From assembly GCF_000820145.1 (NCBI RefSeq), contig NZ_CDBW01000005.1, positions 44,731 to 108,730 of the forward strand: DNA of 64,000 nucleotides, given 5' to 3'. This DNA is from Aeromonas sobria. Lineage in GTDB: Bacteria > Pseudomonadota > Gammaproteobacteria > Enterobacterales > Aeromonadaceae. Numbering within the stretch: the first letter of the stretch is position 1; each line of letters begins with the position of its first letter. Position numbers and translations under genes: made by a program. This document shows positions 9,749-18,324 of the stretch, one piece after another. The notes beneath the pieces were generated by a model. It was not told the DNA's origin and did not search any database. It saw only the letters and a program-made list of their open reading frames with translations.

Positions 9749-9777
9749 CTCAAGACAACCTCCATCCTCAAGACAAC
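9749..9777. repeat. Short tandem duplication of the arcB 3' end
   Basis: The sequence CTCAAGACAAC occurs twice with an 18-bp period (9749-9759 and 9767-9777); the second copy contains the arcB stop codon. On the coding strand GTTGTCTTGAG, encoding the last residues Leu-Ser-stop, is repeated just after the stop. Confidence 0.7.
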
Positions 9778-12080
9778 AGCCAGCGCCGCAGACGGGCGAT
9801 ATCGCCGGGATATTCGCGGCGCAGCGTCTCAATCCAATCCTCTACGTTTTCCCACCAGGCGGGGTGATCCGGGCTCTGGATCAGCTGGGCAGTCTGCTGC
9901 AGCCGACGCAGGCCGATGGAGCCTGCCGCCCCTTTGATCTTGTGCGCCTCCTCCACCACCCCCGCCTGATCCTTGGCAATCATGTTGGAGTCGAGCACCG
10001 CCATGTAGTCGGGGAGCATCTTCTCGAACAGATCGACGCTGGAGAGCAGCACCGGCTTGCCCACGGTATCGGCGTAATCGGTGAGGAAGGGCAGATCCAG
10101 CAACGCATCCTGATTGCCCGCATCCGCCTGCTCGTCCGCCTCGTCCTCGGCCAGATCGGCAAACAGGTGGCCAATCACCTCCCGCACCGCTTTGGAGCCG
10201 AGCGGCTTGTTAATCACATCCTGCATGCCGTGATCCCGATAATACTGGCGATCGCCGGTGGAATTGGCGGTGAGCGCCACCATGGGCGGCAAGCTGTCGC
10301 CATAGCGCTCCAGCAGTCTTGCGGCCACATCGAAGCCGGTCATGTCCGGCAGCTGGATATCGAGCAAAATGAGGTCGAAATCATCCGGGTTGGCCATCGC
10401 CAGCGCCTGGGTGCCGTCCCGTGCCACCTGCACCTGATGACCCAGCTTGTTAAGCAAAGCGCAGGCCACCGTCACGTTGAGCTCCACATCCTCCACCAGC
10501 AGGATATCGAGGGAGGGCATCTCATCATCGGGCTCCGGCTGCACCGGCTCGGCGCAGGCCACCTCCAATTCGGCGGTGAAGCAGGAACCTTCGCCCGGAT
10601 CGCTGTCCACATAGAGCTGGCCACCCATCGCCTGCACCAGCTGGCGGGAGACCGCGAGGCCAATGCCAGTGCCGGTAGCGTGCTTCTTGCCCTGCACCTG
10701 ATAGTACATGGCGAAGATCTTCTCCTGCTGGGCACGCGGGATGCCGACGCCGGTATCCTCCACCTCGAAGTGCAGGGCCAGCTTGCCTGGCTGGTCAGCG
10801 GGATGGGAGAGGCAACGCACGGTGACGCCCCCCTCATCGGTAAACTTGACCGCGTTGCCCACCAGATTCCACAACACCTGACGCAAGCGGGTGCCATCGG
10901 CCATCACAAATTGCGGCATGTCACCATCGCGATCGAAATGGAGATAGAGCCCCTTCTGCTCCGCCTGAATGCGGGAGAGGGTCTCCAGCTCGTCGAGAAA
11001 CGCAGGCAAGTCGATGCGGGTCGGCGCTATCTCGAGGCGACGGCGATCGAGTTTGTCGAGATCGATGATGTCATTGAAGATATTGCCAAGGGTGACCGCA
11101 CTCAGATGGATGATCTTGAGCTGCTGATGCTGTTTGGCATCGAGGGGGGTATCCATCAGCATCCGGCTTAAGCCCACAATACCGTTGAGCGGGGTGCGCA
11201 ACTCGTGGCTGATGGTGGAGATGAAGGTGGTCTTGTCGCGGCTCGCCTTCTCCAGCTTGTCCTGATACTGCTTGCGTTCGGTGATGTCGCGGCCAAAACC
11301 GAGCAGACCAAGCCGCTTGCCGAAGCGGTCGAAGAAGGGCACTTTGCGCAGCTCGAAGTAGGCTTTGCGGCCATCCGGGTATTCAAGCCACTGCTCGTAG
11401 GTGAGTGGCTCGTTGCTGCTGAACACTTGCCGATCGGTCTCTACGATTTTGTTGGCGATCTCCTGCTTGTAGACATCGAACGGGGTCAGACCGATCAGCT
11501 CGGCCTCCACCTTGCCGGTCAGCTCCTCCATGGCGCGGTTGCAGCCAGAGAACTGCTCATCCTCGTTGCGGTAGTAGACCAGATCGGGGGAACAATCGAT
11601 GAAGGAGCGCAGCAACGCGGTGCGCTCACCCAGATGCAACTGCGCCTTCTCGCGCTGAAATACCTCGTTCTCCAAATCATCGATCGCTTGCTGACGCAGA
11701 TCCTCGGCCCGGTTGGTCTCGGCGATCTGGGTATTAAGGCGACTGATGTTCTCCTGCAACTGGCTATTGAGCTCCAGATCCCGCTCGCGCATATCTTGCA
11801 GCTTGCGCACCATCCGGGTCAGGCGCTGACGGGAATCCTCCAGCTGATCCACCACGATGGAGAGAAAATAGACCGCCCAAGGGGTGACCAACAGGCCAAA
11901 AAAGACCGAGCGAACGAAGTCGATCACATCGATATTGCCGCGCAGGAACAGGGTAACCCCCATCTGGATGGCGACCGCCAGCACTATGATTCCCGCCGCC
12001 AAAAACATACTGAAACGCACCAGTCCCAGCTTGGTCATCAGGTCGACGTAATATTGCGCCCAGGATTTAATCTGCTTCAT
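9768..12080 (-). CDS. arcB: Aerobic respiration control sensor kinase ArcB
   Basis: A 770-residue tripartite sensor kinase that phosphorylates ArcA under low oxygen in response to quinone redox state. Two N-terminal TM segments flank a very short periplasmic loop, followed by a coiled coil, a PAS domain, HisKA (H292 in ISHELRTP, same number as E. coli), an ATPase domain (GTGIGLAV), a receiver (D574 in LLLDIQLPDMTG) and an HPt (H713 in EAHKIKGAAG). A cysteine sits at 180 like the E. coli redox cysteine, but no cysteine is found near 241. The start is placed at MKQIKSWAQYYVDLM with GGGGGA upstream; the frame extends 15 codons more. Its last codons are repeated after the stop. Confidence 0.95.
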   Translation of the reverse strand: MKQIKSWAQYYVDLMTKLGLVRFSMFLAAGIIVLAVAIQMGVTLFLRGNIDVIDFVRSVFFGLLVTPWAVYFLSIVVDQLEDSRQRLTRMVRKLQDMRERDLELNSQLQENISRLNTQIAETNRAEDLRQQAIDDLENEVFQREKAQLHLGERTALLRSFIDCSPDLVYYRNEDEQFSGCNRAMEELTGKVEAELIGLTPFDVYKQEIANKIVETDRQVFSSNEPLTYEQWLEYPDGRKAYFELRKVPFFDRFGKRLGLLGFGRDITERKQYQDKLEKASRDKTTFISTISHELRTPLNGIVGLSRMLMDTPLDAKQHQQLKIIHLSAVTLGNIFNDIIDLDKLDRRRLEIAPTRIDLPAFLDELETLSRIQAEQKGLYLHFDRDGDMPQFVMADGTRLRQVLWNLVGNAVKFTDEGGVTVRCLSHPADQPGKLALHFEVEDTGVGIPRAQQEKIFAMYYQVQGKKHATGTGIGLAVSRQLVQAMGGQLYVDSDPGEGSCFTAELEVACAEPVQPEPDDEMPSLDILLVEDVELNVTVACALLNKLGHQVQVARDGTQALAMANPDDFDLILLDIQLPDMTGFDVAARLLERYGDSLPPMVALTANSTGDRQYYRDHGMQDVINKPLGSKAVREVIGHLFADLAEDEADEQADAGNQDALLDLPFLTDYADTVGKPVLLSSVDLFEKMLPDYMAVLDSNMIAKDQAGVVEEAHKIKGAAGSIGLRRLQQTAQLIQSPDHPAWWENVEDWIETLRREYPGDIARLRRWLLS

Positions 12081-12243
12081 CTTGTTGTTTTCCCCCGATA
12101 TTCGCGGTACAGAATAACAGCACAACCGAGTGAACTCTTCTTAATCTCATACAACGACCTCTCGATTGTGTGAGCTGATAAACGAATACCGCCGGCATAA
12201 CACCAGTCGATACGCCATACACAGCATTCAGGAGCACAATTCC

Positions 12244-13230
12244 ATGCGTCATCTTCCGCTACTTGGCCTGGGTCTGCTGGCTGCCAACAGTGCCTACGCC
12301 GATTTGGGTGCCATCCCCAAGCAGTCCGGCTGGTCCGGTTTTCTGCTGGGTGGCATCAATGTCATTGACTACCAATCCAATTTTTATAGCGGCAACGATG
12401 ACCACCGCACGATCGCCGGTCTGAATGGCCCACAAAGCAGCGCCACCGTTGCGCCACTGCTCAACGCCGACATCCGCTACACCTTTGCCGATACCCGCAC
12501 TCAACTCTTCCTCGGCAACCTGATTCAGGATGCCATTCGTTTCGACTTCACCCAGCAGCTGGGACTGCGGCAGGAGCTGGGAGACAAGGGGATTGTCGGT
12601 GGCTCGCTGGTGTTCAGCGCCATGCCAACCGAACAGTGGAGCGATCCATTCGCCGTGGGGGTAGCCCGCAGCTCGACCGATATCAACTCCACCGGGGCAC
12701 GGGCAAGCTGGGACAAAATCTGGGGCAGCAACTTCAACGCTAGCCTGACCACCCGCAATATCGATGTCGATGAAGAACGCAGCGGCAGCCAATATGGTGC
12801 AGATACAGCAGCCAAGCTGGATCGCAATGGCAAGAACCACGCTCTCGAACTCTCCTATCAGTGGCGTTTTGCCCCCGGCCAAGTGCTTGAACCTGCGCTG
12901 ATCTATCGCGATGCAGACCTGGATGGCAGCGCCCAGCGCTACAAGCAGAGCGGCATACAGCTGACCTATGCCAAGCGGGGGCCCCAGTGGTCATTGGTCA
13001 ATAACCTCTACCTCGGCCAAAGTAACTATGACGAGGCCAATCCCCTCTTCAACCAGTACGCCGATGCCGACGAGTTTGCCGCAAACGTCATCTTTTTCTG
13101 GCATAACCTGTTTGGCGTCAGCGCCCTCTCGGCCACCGCCAGTGCGGCGTATGCCAAATCCAGCTCCGATATCAGCTTCTACGATTCACAAGCCACCCGC
13201 TTCAGCACCGGCCTGCTCTACAACTTCTAG
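12244..13230 (+). CDS. DUF2860-family outer membrane protein
   Basis: A 328-residue secreted protein with signal peptide MRHLPLLGLGLLAANSAYA, then IPKQSGWSGFLLGG, the typical opening of DUF2860 proteins of Vibrio and Aeromonas. The body is rich in alternating aromatic/polar strands (for example ALELSYQWRF, FSTGLLYNF) and ends in Phe, as expected for an outer-membrane beta-barrel. Function unknown. AGGAG lies nine bases before the ATG at 12244; an upstream extension of 26 codons has no signal character and is rejected. Divergent from arcB, with about 160 bp of shared upstream DNA, and followed by a bidirectional terminator. Confidence 0.85.
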   Translation: MRHLPLLGLGLLAANSAYADLGAIPKQSGWSGFLLGGINVIDYQSNFYSGNDDHRTIAGLNGPQSSATVAPLLNADIRYTFADTRTQLFLGNLIQDAIRFDFTQQLGLRQELGDKGIVGGSLVFSAMPTEQWSDPFAVGVARSSTDINSTGARASWDKIWGSNFNASLTTRNIDVDEERSGSQYGADTAAKLDRNGKNHALELSYQWRFAPGQVLEPALIYRDADLDGSAQRYKQSGIQLTYAKRGPQWSLVNNLYLGQSNYDEANPLFNQYADADEFAANVIFFWHNLFGVSALSATASAAYAKSSSDISFYDSQATRFSTGLLYNF

Positions 13231-13260
13231 TGTGCAGTGCACGTTACCCGCCAAAAAAGA

Positions 13261-13286
13261 GCAAGGCCACTCGAGAGTGGCCTTGC
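13261..13286. terminator. Bidirectional terminator between DUF2860 and DUF3334 genes
   Basis: A long perfect palindrome, GCAAGGCCACTC with its complement, sits between convergent genes, with A-rich sequence on its left side for minus-strand termination. Confidence 0.7.
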
Positions 13287-13303
13287 TGCTGTCTGCTTGC
13301 GTC

Positions 13304-14002
13304 TCAAATCCCCAAGGAGTCGAGCAGATCATCGTGATCGTTGGCGACCGGAGCCGCAGCCTGAACCGGCTTGGCTGCATCCAGCTTGGTCTGGGCGATC
13401 AGGGCGTCAGGATCCAGCTCCTCATGCTCCATCCCCTCACTGTGAATGCGGATGAACTCGGTTTTGTCCATCGCCAGCTCCAGATAGAAGATGTTGTTGC
13501 GGGCGGTGAAGAAGGTGACGCGGCGCGCTTCCGGGTTATCGAGGTTGGTATCGACACTCAGCATCACCTGCTTGTTGAGGGCCAGCATCTTCGGCTGGTT
13601 CTGGGTGATATGAGTCTGCAGATCACGGCCCACCTTGACGGTAAAGCTGCCGACGATCTGGTTCATCAGCTCGCCCATCACGTTGCTCACCTCATCCGAG
13701 GTATGAGAGATGGCAAGATCCTCCTTGGAAAGCCCCATGCTGAGCATGTAGCTCTCGTACAGCTCCATGGCAGCGGCGGCGGAAAAGTTGATCACCACCA
13801 GACCAGAAAAACCGCCATCAAACAACACAAAACAGCCGATATCTGGCTTGAGGCAAGTCTTGCTGATCCGCTGTACCATGCCAGAAAAACGAACCTGACT
13901 CTGCGTTGCAGCACTGAGAACCTGAGTCACCGAGTTGCACAGGCTGAGCAGCACATCCTCAGTGGTCAATACGGCTTCATCATCGGATCTTGTTACTATC
14001 AT
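13304..14002 (-). CDS. DUF3334 family protein (CheC/CheX-like)
   Basis: A 232-residue soluble protein matching the DUF3334 family of Vibrio, Shewanella and Aeromonas by phrases such as FVLFDGGFSGLVVINFS and VSNVMGELMNQIVGSF. The second resembles the E(x)NxxGExxNxxxG helix of CheC/CheX/FliY phosphatases, so a chemotaxis-phosphatase-like fold is likely but enzymatic activity is unproven. The C-terminus is an Ala/Pro-rich linker ending in DDLLDSLGI, similar to docking tails. AGGAAGG precedes the ATG. It appears to be a single-gene unit. Confidence 0.85.
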   Translation of the reverse strand: MIVTRSDDEAVLTTEDVLLSLCNSVTQVLSAATQSQVRFSGMVQRISKTCLKPDIGCFVLFDGGFSGLVVINFSAAAAMELYESYMLSMGLSKEDLAISHTSDEVSNVMGELMNQIVGSFTVKVGRDLQTHITQNQPKMLALNKQVMLSVDTNLDNPEARRVTFFTARNNIFYLELAMDKTEFIRIHSEGMEHEELDPDALIAQTKLDAAKPVQAAAPVANDHDDLLDSLGI

Positions 14003-14107
14003 GGGACCTTCCTGAACATCGAAAATGGGCTTATCTATACCATAACTCTAACAGATGGCGCGGCCCGGAGACTGAAATAGCGACACGCCTCTCAGTTGAC
14101 TCCGCTA

Positions 14108-14539
14108 TCAGCAGTCACAGGGGGTGAAACCGCTTAGCTTGGCGAGCCGGGTACGCCATCTATCGCCTTGTTCAGCCAACTCTTGTGGCTCATAAGGCAC
14201 GGCCGGATGAGCCCCCCAGATGGGGCCTGGCCAGGCGCGGTCCGTTGCAAAACGGGCAACATGGTGAAGATGGAGTTGCGGCACCAGATTGCCCAACGCC
14301 CCTATGTTGATCTTGTCCGGGCTGAGGGCCTGTTCCATCAGGGTGGCGACGGCGCAGGACTCCTGCATCAGCTGTTGCTGCTGCTCCGGCGCCAGATGGT
14401 GAATTTCCCGCAAATCGGCCACTCGCGGCACCAGAATGAGCCAGGGATACTGGCTGTCTTTGGCCAGCAAGACACGGCAGAGGGGCAGATCCCCGAGCCA
14501 CCGGGTATCTGCCTGTAGGCGTGAATGCAATTCAAACAT
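14108..14539 (-). CDS. HIT family protein
   Basis: A 143-residue member of the histidine-triad superfamily of nucleotide hydrolases/transferases. The signature appears as QLHLHHVARF, preceded by INIGALGNLVPQ and followed by WPGPIWG, the bacterial short-HIT pattern. The substrate is unknown; relatives act on dinucleoside polyphosphates or AMP-conjugates. The start at MFELHSRLQ has GAGG five bases upstream; the open frame runs 74 codons further but that part overlaps the preceding gene in another frame. It lies 73 bp after the DUF2057 gene on the same strand. Confidence 0.88.
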   Translation of the reverse strand: MFELHSRLQADTRWLGDLPLCRVLLAKDSQYPWLILVPRVADLREIHHLAPEQQQQLMQESCAVATLMEQALSPDKINIGALGNLVPQLHLHHVARFATDRAWPGPIWGAHPAVPYEPQELAEQGDRWRTRLAKLSGFTPCDC

Positions 14540-14612
14540 GAAAACCTCGTTGAGTACGATGAACGGAGCGCCTGAAAAAGGAGTGTCCACGTTACTGCAA
14601 CGGGCGGAAAAC

Positions 14613-15254
14613 TTAAAGCTGCGGCACGGCCCAACCGATAAAGCGCTTGCGCAGAGCCGGATCAGCCTTGAGGAACAACTGCTGCAACTGCCCTTCCAGC
14701 TCGCTGGCGGCCACAACGGGTTGCGCCCCACCAACGACCGTGGCCGCTGACTGCGCAGCAACGGCGCCTGCCGTCAGCGCCGCCTTGCCGCCGCTGCGGT
14801 TGTATTCCGCCAGTTTGCCGTTCCAATCCACCCCGAGCAGGATGCCGCTGGTCACCAGCGCATCCTGCTGGATGGCAAGCGCCCGGCTATTCTCCTGCAA
14901 CCCTACCACTGGGGCCTTGGCATAGGCCTGCATCCCCCGCTCGTCTCCCGGCACGCGGGCCGTCAGCTGCAAACGCTGATTACTGCCCTGATAGCGCACC
15001 ACCAGCGGCTCGGAGCTCACCTGCCGGTCATTCTCGCTGCTGCTGCGACTGGGAATGACCCCCTCGAAGCGCACCAGCAGTTGCTGCTCGCCATCCGCAA
15101 GGGTGGCGTGCTGCTCATCCTGCAGAGTGCCGTTGCTCACCGCGAGGATGCGGAAATTCTCCGGCACCTTCACCTCGACGGCCGCTTGCGCACTGCCCGC
15201 CCCCAACACTGCACAGAGCAGCACAAACCCGGTCAACCCTCTATTGCTCTTCAT
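14613..15254 (-). CDS. DUF2057 (YccT-like) periplasmic protein
   Basis: A 213-residue exported protein: signal peptide MKSNRGLTGFVLLCAVLG ending AQA, then VKVPENFRILAVSNG and LLVRFEGVIPSRS, typical of DUF2057/YccT. Family function is poorly known; E. coli YccT (CsgI) has been reported to interfere with curli assembly, but this copy is too diverged to transfer that role. The start at 15254 is chosen by the signal peptide; the frame is open another 87 codons upstream with a low-complexity Ala-rich sequence that is probably not coding. A HIT gene follows. Confidence 0.82.
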   Translation of the reverse strand: MKSNRGLTGFVLLCAVLGAGSAQAAVEVKVPENFRILAVSNGTLQDEQHATLADGEQQLLVRFEGVIPSRSSSENDRQVSSEPLVVRYQGSNQRLQLTARVPGDERGMQAYAKAPVVGLQENSRALAIQQDALVTSGILLGVDWNGKLAEYNRSGGKAALTAGAVAAQSAATVVGGAQPVVAASELEGQLQQLFLKADPALRKRFIGWAVPQL

Positions 15255-15325
15255 TCCCGCTGATCTTCCTGCTGCCGATGATATGCGCAGGGTAGCAACC
15301 GAAGATGACAGAAAAATAACGCCGC

Positions 15326-16225
15326 TCAGAGCAGATAGTGAGGCCGCTCGGCAAACCACTGGGCCAGCACCTGCTTGAACAGCCGGATCTTGCGCGGCAC
15401 CCGCCGCTGCTGGGCATGCAGCACATGGAGCTGATGCAGGCCGCTCTGCCAATCGTCGAGCACGGTCACCAGCGCCCCCGCCATCAGCTGCGATTCCACC
15501 AGCATCAGCGGGCACTTGGCATAACCCATACCGGCGCGAGCCAATTGCAGCACTGTACTGTAGTGGTTGGCCCGCACCTTGCCCTGCACCAGAATGTGGG
15601 CCTCTTCCCCCTCACGGATGAAGTGCCACTGCTCCCAGGCCGGATTGTGCCCCTGCAACAGGCAGCTGCGCCCGCTCAGCTCATAGGGAGTGACCGGACG
15701 CCCCTCGCGCGCCAACAGTTCGGGGCTGGCGACCACCACATCCTTGAGCCGACCCAGCAGCAGGGCCACCAGATTGTCCGGCACCTCGTTCATGGCGCGC
15801 AGGGCGATGTCGTTCTCCCCCTGACTCATGTCGACCATCTGGTTGGTGAAGTTGAGTTCCACCTCTACTCCGGGGCAGAGCGCGGCAAAGCTGGTCAGCA
15901 GCTCGCTCACCATGCGATCGCCGGTGCTGACCGGGCAGGTAAAACGCAGGCGGCCGCCATCCTCTTCGGTCAGCGCCTGAATATCCTGCTCCGCTTGCCG
16001 TGCCAGCGCGAAGATCTCCCCCGCCTGCTGATAGAGGGTCTTGCCCGCCTCGGTCAGGCTGAGGCGGCGGGTGGTGCGCTGCAACAGTTGCGCATTGAGG
16101 GAGGACTCCAGCGCGCTGACGTGGCGGCTCAGCATCCCCTTGCTGACCCCCAGCGTATCGGCGGCGGCAGAGAAACTGCCTCGCAATACCACTTCATAAA
16201 AACTGGCCAGATGGGCGATATCCAT
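15326..16225 (-). CDS. LysR-family transcriptional regulator
   Basis: A 299-residue DNA-binding regulator. The N-terminal winged helix-turn-helix is visible in FYEVVLRGSFSAAADTLGVS and SRHVSALESSLNAQLL, followed by a two-lobed co-inducer domain. Of three clustered methionines, the ATG at 16225 has GGAG six bases upstream. It is divergently transcribed from the SDR-like gene across about 100 bp, the usual arrangement in which a LysR protein controls its divergent neighbour and itself. The inducer is not apparent. The subgroup with RLRFTCPVSTGDRMV resembles the DsdC/PerR-like or AaeR-like regulators, but I cannot settle it. Confidence 0.88.
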   Translation of the reverse strand: MDIAHLASFYEVVLRGSFSAAADTLGVSKGMLSRHVSALESSLNAQLLQRTTRRLSLTEAGKTLYQQAGEIFALARQAEQDIQALTEEDGGRLRFTCPVSTGDRMVSELLTSFAALCPGVEVELNFTNQMVDMSQGENDIALRAMNEVPDNLVALLLGRLKDVVVASPELLAREGRPVTPYELSGRSCLLQGHNPAWEQWHFIREGEEAHILVQGKVRANHYSTVLQLARAGMGYAKCPLMLVESQLMAGALVTVLDDWQSGLHQLHVLHAQQRRVPRKIRLFKQVLAQWFAERPHYLL

Positions 16226-16322
16226 CATTAGCTCCAATATGGAAACAATGGGTTTATTTTACGCGCTTTTTCGCATTTTTTGTTGCGCTAGAATCAACAC
16301 ATCCCAACCAGGAGTGATGCAG

Positions 16323-16925
16323 ATGAAAATTGTGATTGTGGGTGCCTCTGGCACCGTCGGCTCCGCGGTCAGTGAACTGCTTGCCAAAGATCATCAGGTG
16401 ATCCGGGTCGGCCACAGCCGTGGTGATGTCACGGTCGACATGCGCGATCCCGCCTCCATCAAGGCGCTGTTTGCCAAGCTGGGCCAGTTTGATGCGCTGG
16501 TGGTGGCCAGCGGCAGCGTTGCCTTCAACGGTCTGACCGAGATGACCGACGAGCAGTGGCAGGTGGGACTGGAGAGCAAGCTGATGGGCCAGATCAACCT
16601 GACCCGCACCGCCATCCCCTATCTGAATGACAAGGGCTCCATCACCCTGATCAGCGGCATCCTGAGCGAGGAGCCGATCAACTGGGGAGTGAGTGCCAGC
16701 ACCGTCAACGGCGCCATCGATCACTTTGTGAAAGCTGCCGCCTGCGAGCTGCCCCGCGGCCTGCGCATCAACGTGGTGAGCCCCACCGTGCTGGAGGAGT
16801 CAATGGACAAATACGCTGACTTCTTCCCGGGCTTCGTGCCGGTGCCCGCCGCTAAGGTGGCGCAGGCTTACAAGAAGTCGGTGCTGGGCATTCAGACCGG
16901 TCAGGTGTTCAGGGTCAACGGCTGA
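16323..16925 (+). CDS. Short-chain dehydrogenase/reductase-like protein lacking the YxxxK catalytic pair
   Basis: A 200-residue Rossmann-fold protein. The nucleotide-binding glycine motif GASGTVGSAV and the conserved VVASGSV (NNAG position) are present, so NAD(P)H binding is expected. Where classical SDRs have YxxxK the sequence reads WGVSASTVNGAIDHF, with neither Tyr nor Lys in place; LISGILS keeps the serine region. It may use a non-classical mechanism or act as a redox sensor. AGGAG lies eight bases before ATG 16323. Divergent from the LysR regulator, which probably controls it; a strong hairpin follows. Confidence 0.82.
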   Translation: MKIVIVGASGTVGSAVSELLAKDHQVIRVGHSRGDVTVDMRDPASIKALFAKLGQFDALVVASGSVAFNGLTEMTDEQWQVGLESKLMGQINLTRTAIPYLNDKGSITLISGILSEEPINWGVSASTVNGAIDHFVKAAACELPRGLRINVVSPTVLEESMDKYADFFPGFVPVPAAKVAQAYKKSVLGIQTGQVFRVNG

Positions 16926-16961
16926 TAGCCATCCTCTTGTCGCCAGACCAGCAATAAAAAC

Positions 16962-16982
16962 GGGCCCCGTAGCGGGGCCCGT
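16962..16982 (+). terminator. Terminator after the SDR-like gene
   Basis: Perfect 9-bp stem CGGGCCCCG/CGGGGCCCG around TAG, followed by TCTGTTTCTC. An A-run on its left means it could also serve purC on the other strand. Confidence 0.7.
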
Positions 16983-17053
16983 CTGTTTCTCTGCCTCTCT
17001 CCTTCACCATCAGCAAACGTTTGTTTTTCGATGACAAAAAAAGAGGGCAACCC

Positions 17054-18157
17054 TTAGTCGATCAGACCGTACTGATCGCGCAGCACTTCGATGATCTCCT
17101 GCTTGGGATTGGCAGAGCGCACCAGCTGGTGGCCGATGATCTTCTCGGCGATCCCGACGTAGGTGTTGGAGATATCCATCATCACTTCGGTCGGCAGCTT
17201 GTTGTCGCGGGCCAGGGCGAAACGTTCCGGCATGCGGTTCTTGTTGAGCAGGATGTCCGGATCCGGGAAGTGGTTGAGCAGCCACTGACGGAAACCCTCT
17301 TTGGACTTCTCGACAATCTGACCATCGCGCAGGGCAGCGCCGTCCCAGATACGGGAGCTGTCGGGGGTGCCCACTTCGTCCATGTAGATCAGCTTCTCGT
17401 TGCCCGCCGCATCGTGGACATAGCCAAACTCGAACTTGGTATCGACGAAGATCTGATCCAGCGCGGTCAGCGCGTCGCTGATGACGTTGAAGCCCTCTTT
17501 GAGCAACACTTCGTAGCGGTCGATGTCGGCCGGTTTGCTGAAGTTGAAGCCTTGGTAGTGGCGCTCGATATCGGCACGGGAGACGTTGACGTCATCGGCT
17601 TCCGGCACGCCATCCAGCCCTGTCAGTACGCCCTTGGTGGAGGGGGTGATGAGGATCTCCGGCAGCTTCTGATCTTTTTTGAGCCCTTCTGGCAGGGTGA
17701 TGCCGCAGAACTCGCGCTCGCCATCCTTGTAGGCACGCCACATGGAGCCGGTGATGTACTGGCGGGCGATCGCTTCGATCATCACCGGACGGGCTTTTTG
17801 CACGATCCAGACGAAGGGGTGCGGAATATCCAGAATGTGGCTATCGGCCAGTCCCTTCTCCTTGAACAGCTTGAACCAGTGGCTGGAGATGGCGTTGAGC
17901 GCCGCCCCTTTGCCCGGTACGCCGTTCAGGCCATTCACACCTTGCCAGATGCAATCGAAGGCCGAGATGCGATCGCTGATCACCATGAGGGCGAGGGGCG
18001 CATCGGCCGGCACATCATAGCCTTTCTCTTTGATGAGCCGGGCACTGTCTGCCGGGGTCAACCAGTAGACGCTGCGCACTTTGCCGGAATGGACAGGTTT
18101 ATCGGTACGGATCGGCAAATCGTCATTCACCGCCAATACTTGATCTGCAAGACTCAT
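17054..18157 (-). CDS. purC: Phosphoribosylaminoimidazole-succinocarboxamide synthase (SAICAR synthetase)
   Basis: A 367-residue cytoplasmic purine-synthesis enzyme that joins CAIR and aspartate with ATP. SAICAR-synthetase landmarks are [29 protein letters not shown] and KFEFGYV. It is the longer form of the enzyme seen in Vibrio rather than the roughly 237-residue E. coli enzyme. The start at [10 protein letters not shown] has AGGAAGAG nine bases upstream; a 12-codon extension is rejected. It is downstream of dapA-bamC as in E. coli, but separated from bamC by a terminator and about 170 bp, so it probably has its own promoter. Confidence 0.95.
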   Translation of the reverse strand: MSLADQVLAVNDDLPIRTDKPVHSGKVRSVYWLTPADSARLIKEKGYDVPADAPLALMVISDRISAFDCIWQGVNGLNGVPGKGAALNAISSHWFKLFKEKGLADSHILDIPHPFVWIVQKARPVMIEAIARQYITGSMWRAYKDGEREFCGITLPEGLKKDQKLPEILITPSTKGVLTGLDGVPEADDVNVSRADIERHYQGFNFSKPADIDRYEVLLKEGFNVISDALTALDQIFVDTKFEFGYVHDAAGNEKLIYMDEVGTPDSSRIWDGAALRDGQIVEKSKEGFRQWLLNHFPDPDILLNKNRMPERFALARDNKLPTEVMMDISNTYVGIAEKIIGHQLVRSANPKQEIIEVLRDQYGLID

Positions 18158-18297
18158 GGCTGATAACTCTTCCTGTTTGTGGGGGGTAAACATCGCAAGC
18201 CACGCTTGCCATCAACGGGTTACCACTTGACGGCAAGGGGGCTCACATCATTGAAAACATGCACCATTCGCCCTCGTTTGCAGAGGGATCCCGATAT

Positions 18298-18322
18298 AAA
18301 AACAGGGGCACAAGGCCCCTGT
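18298..18322 (-). terminator. Terminator after bamC
   Basis: On the minus strand ACAGGGGC/GCCCCTGT forms an 8-bp stem followed by TTTTTATA, immediately after the bamC stop codon. Confidence 0.75.
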
Positions 18323-18324
18323 AT

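Noticed and set aside
8238..11171. Two large plus-strand frames opposite dgt and arcB (8238-9311, 9390-11171)
   Set aside because: Low-complexity antisense frames over well-conserved enzymes.
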